The notes under the pieces are model-generated. The model had not been told where the DNA came from. It was given only the letters and a program-made list of their open reading frames with translations, and did no database searches. Shown here piece by piece: positions 23,662 to 31,631 of a stretch of 34,583 bases of DNA. A program made the position numbers and the translations under genes. The DNA is taken from the NCBI GenBank assembly GCA_013696555.1, contig JACCYJ010000015.1:1-34583 (forward strand), in the 5' to 3' direction. Source of the DNA: Nocardioidaceae bacterium (lineage in GTDB: Bacteria; Actinomycetota; Actinomycetes; Propionibacteriales; Nocardioidaceae). Positions within the stretch are counted from its first letter, which is position 1, and the number at the start of each line of letters is the position of its first letter.

Positions 23662-23814
23662 CGGTTCCACTGCCAGGAACTGACGACCGGCCTGTACCTG
23701 TTGACGTACGTGCTGAAACAAGCGGACCGTCGCACACGGTGGCGCGTGACCATCTGGCGGTGCTCACAGGTCGGCTGGCAGATCGTTTACCACCAGGGAA
23801 CTGTTGTGGCCTAG
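23662..23814 (+). pseudogene. C-terminal remnant of a SnoaL/NTF2-like (DUF4440-type) protein
   Basis: Fifty codons ending in a stop read like the last strands of an NTF2-family protein (TTGLYLLTYVLKQAD, WRVTIWRCSQVGWQIVYHQG). In intact relatives such a WR-x-GW-x-hydrophobic-HQGT ending follows about 70 more residues. Here the frame runs back into sequence coding for the Nudix protein in another frame, and no suitable start precedes it. It is probably the surviving tail of a deleted gene. A very short translated protein cannot be excluded. Confidence 0.5.
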
Positions 23815-23831
23815 CAAGGAAGCACAGGCGC

Positions 23832-25061
23832 TTAGCTCAGCCGTTCGACGATCATCGCCATGCCCTGGCCCCCGCCCACACACATGGTTTCCAGCCCCAG
23901 CTGCTTGTCGTGGAACTCGAGCGAGTTCAGCAGCGTGGTGGCGATACGCGCGCCGGTCATGCCGAAGGGGTGGCCCACGGCGATCGCGCCACCGTTGATG
24001 TTGAGCCGGTCGAGATCGATCTCCAGGTCGCGATAGGAGGGGATCACCTGGGCTGCGAAGGCCTCGTTGATCTCCACCAGGTCGATGTCGTCGATCGTCA
24101 TGCCGGCTCGCCGCAACGCCTGTTGGGACGCCCCGACCGGACCGAGCCCCATGATCTCCGGCGACAGCGCGGTGAGGCCCGTTGACACGATCCGAGCCAG
24201 CGGTGTCAGCCCGAGCTCGGCCGCCTTGGTGTCACTCATGACGAGCAACGCTGCGGCGCCGTCGTTGAGCGGGCAACAGTTGCCGGCGGTGACGGTTCCG
24301 TCAGGCCGGAAAACCGGCTGCAGCGTGGCCACCTTCTCCAGCGTCGTGCCGGCCCGAGGACCATCGTCGGTGTCCACCACGGTCCCGTCAGGGAGGGTCA
24401 CCGCTGTGATGTCACGCTCCCAGAACCCGTTCGTCATCGCCTTCTCCGCCAGGTTTTGACTGCGCACACCGAACTCGTCCTGCTCGGCGCGGGTCACCCC
24501 TCGAAACTGTGCGAGGTTCTCGGCCGTTTGGCCCATCGCCAGATAGATGTCGGGAATGGCGCCGTACTCGCGTGGATCCATCCAGCGCTGGCCCCCCTCG
24601 GCGAACCTCCGCGTCCGCTGCCGGGCGTCGTCGAAGATGGGGTTGTGCGTCTCCCGACCAGGAATGGCGTCGCTGTTGCCGTTGCCGAACCGGCTCACGG
24701 TCTCGACGCCCGCGGAGATGAAGACGTCGCCCTCACCTGCCTTGATGGCGTGAAAGGCCATTCGCGTGGTCTGCAGGCTGGAAGAGCAGTAGCGGGTCAG
24801 GGTGGTCCCCGGCAGGTGGTCCATGCCGAGCAGCACCGCGACGACCCGGGCCAGATTGAAGCCCTGCTCGCCACCGGGCAGGCCGCAGCCCAGCAGCAGG
24901 TCATCGATGTCGCGGGGATCGAGCATGGGCACCTTGTCGAGCACCGCACGCACCATCTGGACGGTCAGGTCGTCGGGACGCAACTGTGTCAAGGATCCCT
25001 TGAACGCCCGACCGATCGGGGACCGAGCAGTGGCGACGATGACCGCTTCTGGCATGGGCAT
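23832..25061 (-). CDS. fadA: acetyl-CoA C-acyltransferase (thiolase)
   Basis: A 409-residue thiolase catalysing the last step of fatty acid beta-oxidation or acetoacetyl-CoA formation. The nucleophile is C92 (TRYCSSSLQTTRMA). The GHPFGMTG histidine and the CVGGGQGMA cysteine complete the active site, and NEAFAAQ is the usual substrate-loop motif. Length is typical. Two close start codons (25061, 25055) are possible. It diverges from a MarR gene across 72 bases, so MarR control is plausible. Degradative versus biosynthetic direction cannot be decided from sequence. Confidence 0.9.
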   Translation of the reverse strand: MPMPEAVIVATARSPIGRAFKGSLTQLRPDDLTVQMVRAVLDKVPMLDPRDIDDLLLGCGLPGGEQGFNLARVVAVLLGMDHLPGTTLTRYCSSSLQTTRMAFHAIKAGEGDVFISAGVETVSRFGNGNSDAIPGRETHNPIFDDARQRTRRFAEGGQRWMDPREYGAIPDIYLAMGQTAENLAQFRGVTRAEQDEFGVRSQNLAEKAMTNGFWERDITAVTLPDGTVVDTDDGPRAGTTLEKVATLQPVFRPDGTVTAGNCCPLNDGAAALLVMSDTKAAELGLTPLARIVSTGLTALSPEIMGLGPVGASQQALRRAGMTIDDIDLVEINEAFAAQVIPSYRDLEIDLDRLNINGGAIAVGHPFGMTGARIATTLLNSLEFHDKQLGLETMCVGGGQGMAMIVERLS

Positions 25062-25121
25062 CCTTCACTGTGGCCACGGACCGCCGTTGTCGACATCGAC
25101 GGAGAGCACAACTTTGCCACG

Positions 25122-25127
25122 TAAACT
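25122..25127 (+). promoter_or_regulatory. -10 box for leaderless marR transcript
   Basis: TAAACT lies six bases before the ATG at 25134. Confidence 0.45.
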
Positions 25128-25133
25128 CGGGTC

Positions 25134-25604
25134 ATGGCAGCGACGAGCACCAAGACTGTGTGGTTGTCGACGCCGCAACAGCACGCCTGGCGGGCATACA
25201 TCAGCGGCTCCACCCTGCTGTTCGACCGGCTCGACCGTGACTTGCGCGAGCAGTACGACATCTCCCTACCCGAGTACGAGATCCTGGTCCGACTGTCAGA
25301 GGCTCGCGACCGGTCACTGCGGATGGCGGAGCTGGCGTCGTCGGTGGCGCACTCGCGCAGCCGCGTCACCCACACCATCGGCCGGATGCAGGACAAAGGC
25401 CTGGTGGAGCGGCGGGCATGTCCCACCGATCGTCGCGGGGTGATCGCCTCCCTCACCGACCAGGGCTGGAACGCATTGGTCGAGGCCGCTCCCACGCATG
25501 TCCGCGGCGTCCGGGAGCACCTCGTCGACACCGCCGATCCCGATGACCTCGCCGCTGTGGGTCGGGTGTTCGCCCAGGTCGGCGACCGGCTCGCGGAGCA
25601 GTAG
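25134..25604 (+). CDS. MarR family transcriptional regulator
   Basis: A 156-residue winged-helix regulator. The DNA-binding core runs from about residue 40 to 105: LPEYEILVRLSEARDRSLRM, AELASSVAHSRSRVTHTIGR and the wing VERRACPTDRRGVIASLTDQG. MarR proteins bind as dimers and usually release DNA when a small phenolic, lipid-like or oxidising ligand binds. It diverges from the thiolase gene, its most likely target besides itself, though no clear palindrome stands out in the 72-base gap. Its stop converges with the EttA gene across 22 bases. Confidence 0.9.
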   Translation: MAATSTKTVWLSTPQQHAWRAYISGSTLLFDRLDRDLREQYDISLPEYEILVRLSEARDRSLRMAELASSVAHSRSRVTHTIGRMQDKGLVERRACPTDRRGVIASLTDQGWNALVEAAPTHVRGVREHLVDTADPDDLAAVGRVFAQVGDRLAEQ

Positions 25605-25626
25605 GCCGCCCGCCGCTGTCGGTAGC

Positions 25627-27309
25627 TCAGTCGCGGGTGAGCCGACGGTAAGCGACCCGATGCGGGCGCGCGGCTTCGATGCCGAGACGCTCGACTTTGT
25701 TGGCCTCGTACTCGGCGAAGTTGCCCTCGAACCAGAACCACTGCGCCGAGTCGTCGACGCTTCCCTCCCACGCCAGGATGTGAGTGGCGATGCGATCGAG
25801 GAACCAGCGGTCGTGCGAGATGACAGCGGCACAGCCGGGGAAGTCGAGCAGCGCGTCCTCAAGTGACTGCAGGGTTTCGACGTCGAGGTCGTTGGTCGGC
25901 TCGTCGAGGAGCAGCAGGTTGCCGCCGATCTTCAGGGTCATCGCGAGGTTGAGCCGGTTGCGCTCGCCACCGGACAGTACGCCGGCGCGCTTCTGCTGAT
26001 CCGGCCCCTTGAAACCGAACGAGGCGACGTAAGCGCGACTGGGCATCTCAAAGCTGGCGACCTTGATGTGGTCGAGCCCGTCCGACACGACCTCCCACAC
26101 GGTCTTCCTGGGATCCATGCCACCACGACTCTGGTCGACGTAGGAGATCTTGACGGTGCTGCCCACGGTGAGCTCCCCGGAGTCCGGCTTTTCCTCACCG
26201 AGGACCATCTTGAACAGCGTCGTCTTGCCGACGCCGTTGGGTCCGACGACACCGACGATGCCCGCACGTGGCAGCGTGAACGACAGGCCGCCGATCAACA
26301 GCCGGTCACCGAAGCCTTTCGAGAGGTTGTCGGCCTCGAGCACCACATCACCGAGGCGCGGGCCGGCTGGGATATTGATCTCCTCGAAATCGACCTTACG
26401 CGTTCGCTCGGCCTCGGTGGCGAGCTCCTCGTACCGCTGCAGCCGGGCCCGGCTCTTGGCCTGCCGCGCCTTGGGGTTGGAGCGCACCCATTCGAGCTCC
26501 CGCTCGAGGATGCGACGCCGTTTGGCGTCCTTGCGGCCTTCGACAACGAGTCGATCTTTCTTGGCCTCCAGATAGGTGGAGTAGTTGCCTTCGTACGGGT
26601 GCGTGCGGCCGCGGTCGAGCTCGAGGATCCATTGTGCGACGTTGTCGAGAAAGTAGCGGTCGTGGGTCACGGCGAGCACGGCACCGGGGTACTTGGCGAG
26701 GTGTTGCTCCAGCCATTGCACGCTCTCGGCGTCGAGATGGTTGGTGGGCTCGTCGAGCAGCAGCAGGTCCGGTTGCTGCAGCAACAGCTTGCACAACGCC
26801 ACCCGGCGACGCTCACCGCCGGACAGGGTGTCGACGAGCATGTCCGGCGGGGGGCAACGCAACGCGTCCATCGCCTGGTCGAGCCGGGAGTCGAGGTCCC
26901 ACGCGCTGGAGTGGTCAAGGTCGGTCTGTAGCTCACCCATCTCGGCCAGCAATGTGTCGTAGTCGGCCTCGGGCTCGGCCAGCTCCTCGCTGATCGCGTT
27001 GAAGCGGTCGAGCTTTGACTTGACCTCGGTTACCGCCTCCTCGACGTTGTCCAGGACCGTCACACCCTCGGTCAGCGGCGGCTCCTGCGCCAAGATGCCC
27101 ACTGTCGCGCCAGGGTCGAGGATCGCATCGCCGTTGCTGGGGTGGTCGAGCCCGGCCATGATGTTGAGCAGACTCGACTTGCCCGTCCCGTTGGGTCCGA
27201 CCACGCCGATCTTCGCTCCGTGGAGAAACGAAAGCGTGACGTTGTCGAGCACGACCTTGTCGCCATGGGCCTTGCGCACGCTGCGCAGGGTGAAGATGTA
27301 TTCCGCCAT
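25627..27309 (-). CDS. ettA: ABC-F translation factor, EttA type
   Basis: A 560-residue soluble ABC-F protein with two ATPase domains and no membrane segment. Walker A motifs are at 38-45 (GPNGTGKS) and 357-364 (GPNGVGKT), signatures LSGGE at 162 and 445, and Walker B LLLLDEPTN at 182 and 466. The interdomain P-site tRNA-interacting motif, rich in basic residues, spans about 240-320. EttA binds the ribosomal E site and gates elongation according to ATP/ADP ratio. ATG at 27309 (MAEYIFTLRSV) is preceded at seven bases by TAGGTT on the minus strand (27317-27322), so it looks leaderless. Its partner upstream is an ssb gene, matching mycobacterial Rv2477c-Rv2478c. Confidence 0.93.
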   Translation of the reverse strand: MAEYIFTLRSVRKAHGDKVVLDNVTLSFLHGAKIGVVGPNGTGKSSLLNIMAGLDHPSNGDAILDPGATVGILAQEPPLTEGVTVLDNVEEAVTEVKSKLDRFNAISEELAEPEADYDTLLAEMGELQTDLDHSSAWDLDSRLDQAMDALRCPPPDMLVDTLSGGERRRVALCKLLLQQPDLLLLDEPTNHLDAESVQWLEQHLAKYPGAVLAVTHDRYFLDNVAQWILELDRGRTHPYEGNYSTYLEAKKDRLVVEGRKDAKRRRILERELEWVRSNPKARQAKSRARLQRYEELATEAERTRKVDFEEINIPAGPRLGDVVLEADNLSKGFGDRLLIGGLSFTLPRAGIVGVVGPNGVGKTTLFKMVLGEEKPDSGELTVGSTVKISYVDQSRGGMDPRKTVWEVVSDGLDHIKVASFEMPSRAYVASFGFKGPDQQKRAGVLSGGERNRLNLAMTLKIGGNLLLLDEPTNDLDVETLQSLEDALLDFPGCAAVISHDRWFLDRIATHILAWEGSVDDSAQWFWFEGNFAEYEANKVERLGIEAARPHRVAYRRLTRD

Positions 27310-27316
27310 GATGTCC

Positions 27317-27322
27317 AACCTA
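27317..27322 (-). promoter_or_regulatory. -10 box for leaderless ettA transcript
   Basis: TAGGTT on the minus strand, seven bases before the ATG at 27309. Confidence 0.45.
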
Positions 27323-27379
27323 GGTGCTCGCCGCGCTCCCCTCCCAATCCACGAACTCGTCGCCCCACCAGCTCTTGCC

Positions 27380-27844
27380 CTACGCAGCGCCGAGCGTTTG
27401 GGCACCTGCCGGCTCGCTGCTGCGCTCGACCTGCCGGATCATCTCCTCATCGTTGACGGACTCCTCGACCCGCTCCGCGAGCCGCTCTGCGCGCCGGAAG
27501 GCAGTGGTCCCTTTGGCCAGGTCGTGGCAGACCGTGCTCGCCTCCAGCACGTCCCGCCGACGCTGCTGCCCGTCCTCGCCCTGCCACACCTGAGCCCGCA
27601 GCTTGCCGACCACCACGACCGGATCGCCCTTGCTGATCGATGATGCGACGTTGTGCGCCAACGCCCGCCAAGCCTTGACCGTTATCCATACGGTTTCGAG
27701 GTCGCGCCACGACCCTTGGGCACGGTCATAGAACCGTGGTGTGGAGCCCACGCGGAAGATCGCCCGATCGGCGCCTCCTCCCCCGTTGCGAAACTCGACA
27801 TCACTGCCTACGTAGCCAAACATCGTGACCGTCACATCACTCAT
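27380..27844 (-). CDS. ssbB: single-stranded DNA-binding protein, SsbB type
   Basis: A 154-residue protein with an OB-fold in the first 110 residues (VTMFGYVGSDVEFRNGG, AIFRVGSTPRFYD, SSISKGDPVVVVGKLRAQVW). The tail is charged but ends AGAQTLGAA and lacks the acidic DDDIPF-like tip that housekeeping SSB uses to recruit repair and replication proteins. This fits the SsbB paralogue of actinomycetes (M. tuberculosis Rv2478c), associated with recombination or competence-like roles. The ATG at 27844 has AGGAGG four bases upstream. A tandem repeat array lies in its upstream region. Confidence 0.88.
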   Translation of the reverse strand: MSDVTVTMFGYVGSDVEFRNGGGGADRAIFRVGSTPRFYDRAQGSWRDLETVWITVKAWRALAHNVASSISKGDPVVVVGKLRAQVWQGEDGQQRRRDVLEASTVCHDLAKGTTAFRRAERLAERVEESVNDEEMIRQVERSSEPAGAQTLGAA

Positions 27845-27961
27845 CGCGCCTCCTGATCGATCTCGTCCACGTACGTCGTCAGCATGGTGACGCCGCACCC
27901 CGATCGGGACTGCTCGCTGCGATCTGTGGACGGTGCAACCCGGGTACGCCCGCCCAACCAG

Positions 27962-28072
27962 CGTCGTTCGGAGACTTCTGCCCACCGACCCACTGCGTCG
28001 TTCGGCGCCTTCCGCCCACCGACCCACTGCGCCTCCCGCCCACCGACCCACTGCGTCGTTCGGCGCCTTCCG
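27962..28072. repeat. short imperfect tandem repeat array
   Basis: CGTCGTTCGG occurs at 27962, 27996 and 28054, and CCCACCGACCCACTGCG at 27981, 28015 and 28039. The units are 34, 24 and a partial one; the 24-base unit has lost the ten-base CGTCGTTCGG block. The array fills most of the 288-base gap between ssbB and the GTPase gene. It could be a slippage product or a dispersed repeat of the genome. There are no spacers of CRISPR size. Confidence 0.75.
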
Positions 28073-28132
28073 GCTGCCGACACGCCCCGGCAGGGCTCGC
28101 CACAAGGCGCCAATCGACGGGGTGGGGATGGC

Positions 28133-29785
28133 TCAGCGGCGGAGAGCGATCCGGAGGCCGTCGCGAGTCGCGTCGTAGGCGATCAGCTCCCGCTGGATGG
28201 GCGCCACCACCAGCTCCCCCGCGACCTGTGAGATCGCCGCTCGCAACGCGCGATCCGCTCGCCGCGCCTTAGTCCGCGCCCGGACGCCGGCGAGCAGTCG
28301 GGAGACAAAGGCTAAGGCCAGCCCGAGCACCACCCCGATGAGCACCAACAGGGTGGGAATCGGGATGCCGTACTCCGCCGGAGGCTGCGGTGGGTCGATC
28401 TGCAGCAGCCCCATCGCACCCAGGCCCGCCAACCAGATCACCCCGATGAGGGTGGCAACGAACAGCACCCACTGGATCGCGTTGACGAGTCGAGCCCACC
28501 ACGGTGGACCCGAGCGGACTCCGAGGTCGGTCGAGACCACCGCTTGGTCCAGAGAGTCGTGCAGGTCGGTGAGATTCGCCAACGACGCCCGGCGGACAGC
28601 AGCCGCCCAAGGCGGGGTCAGCCCTTCGGCGGCTGCCGCAGCGAGATCGCGGACCGTGACGTCGACCCGCGCGATGTGCACGTTCGCGGGCTGCGGCACC
28701 GACGAGCGCACCAACGCCGACATCGATGCGTCGCGTTCGAGGTGGAGGCTGGTCAACGGATCCTTGCGGAAGCCTCCGAGCCACCTCGTCATCAACCATC
28801 CGGTCGCGGCACGGGTGCGTTTGCTGACGGCGCGTTCGACCGCTCGGACGACAACGGGGACACCCGCGGCGTCGGCGAGGGCCCGGTCGAGGGCAGTTCG
28901 CCGCTCGGAGTCGATCCCGGCCGCGGGCTGCGAACCGTTGACCTCAGCCAGCCGTTGCGCGACCGCACCGACGTCGGCTGCCAGCCGCTCCCGGGCCACG
29001 CCTTTGTCGCGGATCCGCTTGGCCAGCAGACCCTTCAGGTCGGCGACCCCCTCACCCGTCACCGCTGAGGTGGCGAGTACGGGTACGTCGGCCAGCTGGT
29101 CCTGGAGCAGCAGCCGGCGTAGATCACGCAACGTCGTCTCCCGCTCCTCGGGACGAATCTCGTCGATGTGGTTGAGCACCACGAGCATGACGTCGGCGTG
29201 AGTTGCCAACGGCCGGAGGTACCGATCATGAACGGCGGCGTCAGCGTACTTCTGCGGGTCGAGCACCCACACCAACAAGTCGGCGTACTGCACCAGCCGG
29301 TCGACCTCCAGGTGATGCGACAGCTCGGTCGAGTCGTGGTCGGGAAGGTCGAGGAGGATGAGGCCGCGCAGCTTCGTGTCGGCGTCCGGAGCGTCGAGTT
29401 GGCTCGTGCGCGCCACCTGGTGGCGAGCGGGGATGCCCATCCAGTGAAGGATGTCCTCGGCGCCGCCCTCGGCCCACGCGCATGCCAGGGTCCATGACGT
29501 CGTGGGCCGGCGCACCCCGACGGCTGCCAGGTCCAGGTCGGCCAGCCGGTTGAAGAGCGATGACTTGCCCGACCCAGTGGCGCCCGCCAGGGCCACGATC
29601 GTGTGCTCCGCTGAAAGGCGCAGGCGCTCCCGTGCCCGAGCCACTACACCAGCGGCGTCGTCGAGCAACTCGTCGTCCAGGCGTCCGCGAGCCGCCGTGA
29701 GCGCGTCATTTAGCCCCTCCACCCGGGCACCCACATCGTCGCCGGCGCCCAAGAACCTCTTGGCGCCTCTGACCAGGACGGTCAC
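28133..29785 (-). CDS. dynamin-like/YfjP-type GTPase with C-terminal membrane anchor
   Basis: A 550-residue GTPase. The P-loop GATGSGKSS is at 68-76, switch II DLPDHDS at 146-152, NHID at 205-208 as the G4 motif, and TSAVTGEG as G5 (239-246). Helical regions follow, with two membrane helices at about 437-461 and 476-498 and a basic cytoplasmic tail. It starts from a GTG that overlaps the stop of the upstream GTPase (GTGA). Paired bacterial dynamins act in membrane remodelling or septation (DynA/DynB in Streptomyces, IniA/IniC in mycobacteria); membership of one of these groups is inference. Confidence 0.83.
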   Translation of the reverse strand: MTVLVRGAKRFLGAGDDVGARVEGLNDALTAARGRLDDELLDDAAGVVARARERLRLSAEHTIVALAGATGSGKSSLFNRLADLDLAAVGVRRPTTSWTLACAWAEGGAEDILHWMGIPARHQVARTSQLDAPDADTKLRGLILLDLPDHDSTELSHHLEVDRLVQYADLLVWVLDPQKYADAAVHDRYLRPLATHADVMLVVLNHIDEIRPEERETTLRDLRRLLLQDQLADVPVLATSAVTGEGVADLKGLLAKRIRDKGVARERLAADVGAVAQRLAEVNGSQPAAGIDSERRTALDRALADAAGVPVVVRAVERAVSKRTRAATGWLMTRWLGGFRKDPLTSLHLERDASMSALVRSSVPQPANVHIARVDVTVRDLAAAAAEGLTPPWAAAVRRASLANLTDLHDSLDQAVVSTDLGVRSGPPWWARLVNAIQWVLFVATLIGVIWLAGLGAMGLLQIDPPQPPAEYGIPIPTLLVLIGVVLGLALAFVSRLLAGVRARTKARRADRALRAAISQVAGELVVAPIQRELIAYDATRDGLRIALRR

Positions 29786-31512
29786 CGCTCGGCCACCGGT
29801 GGGGCTTCCACGTTGCGTACGGCATCCACAGCTCGAGCGGCGTCGCGTACCCTGTTGGCCGCTTCATCCGACACCGCCACCGGTTCGAGGACTGCGAGGT
29901 AGCGCGCTGCCTCGACGTCGAGCAGCTCGCGCGCCCGTCGGTTGAGGTCCGCGCGAGCGCGGTCCGCGAGGGTTCGGACGGCCTGATCGCCGAAGACTGC
30001 TTCGAGCACCTTTTGGCCCAACAGCGCGGTGCCACCGGCGATACCGGCTTCGCCACCGGTCAGGCCCGCGGTCTGCGAGAAGACCAAAACCATCAAGGCG
30101 ACACCGAGGCCATTGACGCCGTAGGCAAGAACCCGTGCGGTGGTCCGCTTCTCTGCCCCCTCCGCGCGCACCATGTCCAGCAGATCGCCCTGCCAGTCAC
30201 GGACGGCACGATCGGCCTTCTCCCGGAAGTCGCGCGAAGCGCGGCCGAGTCGATCACTCGACGTACCGAGGACGGCCCGGCCAGCCTGGCTGGAGCTCCA
30301 GCTCTCGTGTGCACGTTCGGCCGCGCTCTCGGCGTGCTCGACGAGCAGCACCTGCAGGCCGTGCTCGACGGCCTCGGTGACCTGTTGAGCCGTTTGCGGC
30401 CTGCCCCGCAACGCGTCGAGCAGCCGGTCGCGGAGCCGGCCCACACGCTGCTCGAGAGAGCGGGTGAACTCGCCGGCACCGACGAACTCCTGCCAGCGCG
30501 CCAAGACCTCGCCCCGCAGCATGGTCCCGTCGCTGGTCGCCGCGGCGATCCCGTCGGCGGCTGCGCGGTAAGCACTGTTGACGTCTTCCCGCAGGCGCGC
30601 TGCCGTCACCTGCTGCGCGGAGACGGCGTCCGCGACCGCATGCGTACGGACGGCGACCTGCCGGATGGCTCCGTCAAGGGTCTGTTGAATGATTCGTGCC
30701 CGCTTCGCGGAGTCGACCGCCAGGTCATCGAGCCAGCGACGGATGTCGGCGACGGCTTCGGTGGGCAGGAGCCCGTGCTCGTCCACCCGCGACTCAGGAA
30801 TGGTGAACAACGGTGAGTCCTCGAGTCCCCGCTCGATCAGCATCTGCTCGAGATGGGCGCGTACCTCGACGACTGCGGTGGGGGCGGTGCGGTCCAACAC
30901 GATGGCGACGGCGGTGCTGCGTTCGGCCGCCGCCAGGAGGAACGCCCACGGCACCTGATCGGCGTAGCGCGCCGCCGAGGTCACGAACAGCCACAGGTCC
31001 GCGGCGGCGAGCAGCTGAGCCGCCAGCTGCCGGTTATGCACCTCCACGGAGTCGACGTCGGGCGCGTCCAGGATCGCCAAGCCCTCGGGGATCGAGTCGA
31101 CAGCCACGAGATGCAGCGCTCCCACATCGGTCGAAGGCGATGTCGTGCGGGCCAGATCGGGGAGCACCCGGTGGGGCTGGAACCACGCCACGTCGGCCGG
31201 GTTGTGTACGAGCACCGGAGAGCGTGTGGTCGGGCGGAGCACCCCCGACGCAGTCACGGGGTGCCCCACGAGCGTGTTGACGAGGGTCGACTTGCCGGCG
31301 CCGGTAGAGCCACCCACGACCGTCAGCAGCGGCGCATCGATCTGGACCAGCCGGGGCAGGATGTAGTCCTCGAGCTGTCCGACCATCTCCTGCCGGGCGG
31401 ACCGGGCGGCATCGACACCTGGCACGTCGAGCGCCAACGGGGCGGCCGCTAGCTCCTCGTGCAAGCGAACCAGTGCGGCCAATAGGTCAGCCGAACCAGA
31501 AGACGCTGTCAT
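29782..31512 (-). CDS. dynamin-family GTPase
   Basis: A 576-residue GTPase. The P-loop GGSTGAGKST is at 67-76 and DAPDVDS at 149-155 is switch II. The G4 motif is degenerate (VLDRTA, 205-210, where NKxD is expected), as often in dynamin-like proteins. A long helical stalk follows, then a hydrophobic stretch near 455-500 (GVNGLGVALMVLVF, GIAGGTALLGQ) that probably contacts or inserts in the membrane. The ATG at 31512 has GAAGGGG about ten bases upstream. It is translated with the second GTPase through a four-base overlap, so the two probably form one complex. Confidence 0.83.
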   Translation of the reverse strand: MTASSGSADLLAALVRLHEELAAAPLALDVPGVDAARSARQEMVGQLEDYILPRLVQIDAPLLTVVGGSTGAGKSTLVNTLVGHPVTASGVLRPTTRSPVLVHNPADVAWFQPHRVLPDLARTTSPSTDVGALHLVAVDSIPEGLAILDAPDVDSVEVHNRQLAAQLLAAADLWLFVTSAARYADQVPWAFLLAAAERSTAVAIVLDRTAPTAVVEVRAHLEQMLIERGLEDSPLFTIPESRVDEHGLLPTEAVADIRRWLDDLAVDSAKRARIIQQTLDGAIRQVAVRTHAVADAVSAQQVTAARLREDVNSAYRAAADGIAAATSDGTMLRGEVLARWQEFVGAGEFTRSLEQRVGRLRDRLLDALRGRPQTAQQVTEAVEHGLQVLLVEHAESAAERAHESWSSSQAGRAVLGTSSDRLGRASRDFREKADRAVRDWQGDLLDMVRAEGAEKRTTARVLAYGVNGLGVALMVLVFSQTAGLTGGEAGIAGGTALLGQKVLEAVFGDQAVRTLADRARADLNRRARELLDVEAARYLAVLEPVAVSDEAANRVRDAARAVDAVRNVEAPPVAER

Positions 31513-31631
31513 CTCACCGACCCCTTCACACCCGCTCGGTCAGGTCGGCGCAGACATCTGGCGCCGAGAGGCCTAGCAACGCGGATTGCGGAGGCCCCAA
31601 GCCTAGTGGAGTGATGTGTACGAGGGACGGC

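Noticed and set aside
27962-28072. CRISPR-like appearance of regularly recurring blocks
   Set aside because: The copies are contiguous tandem units of unequal length with no unique spacers and no cas genes.
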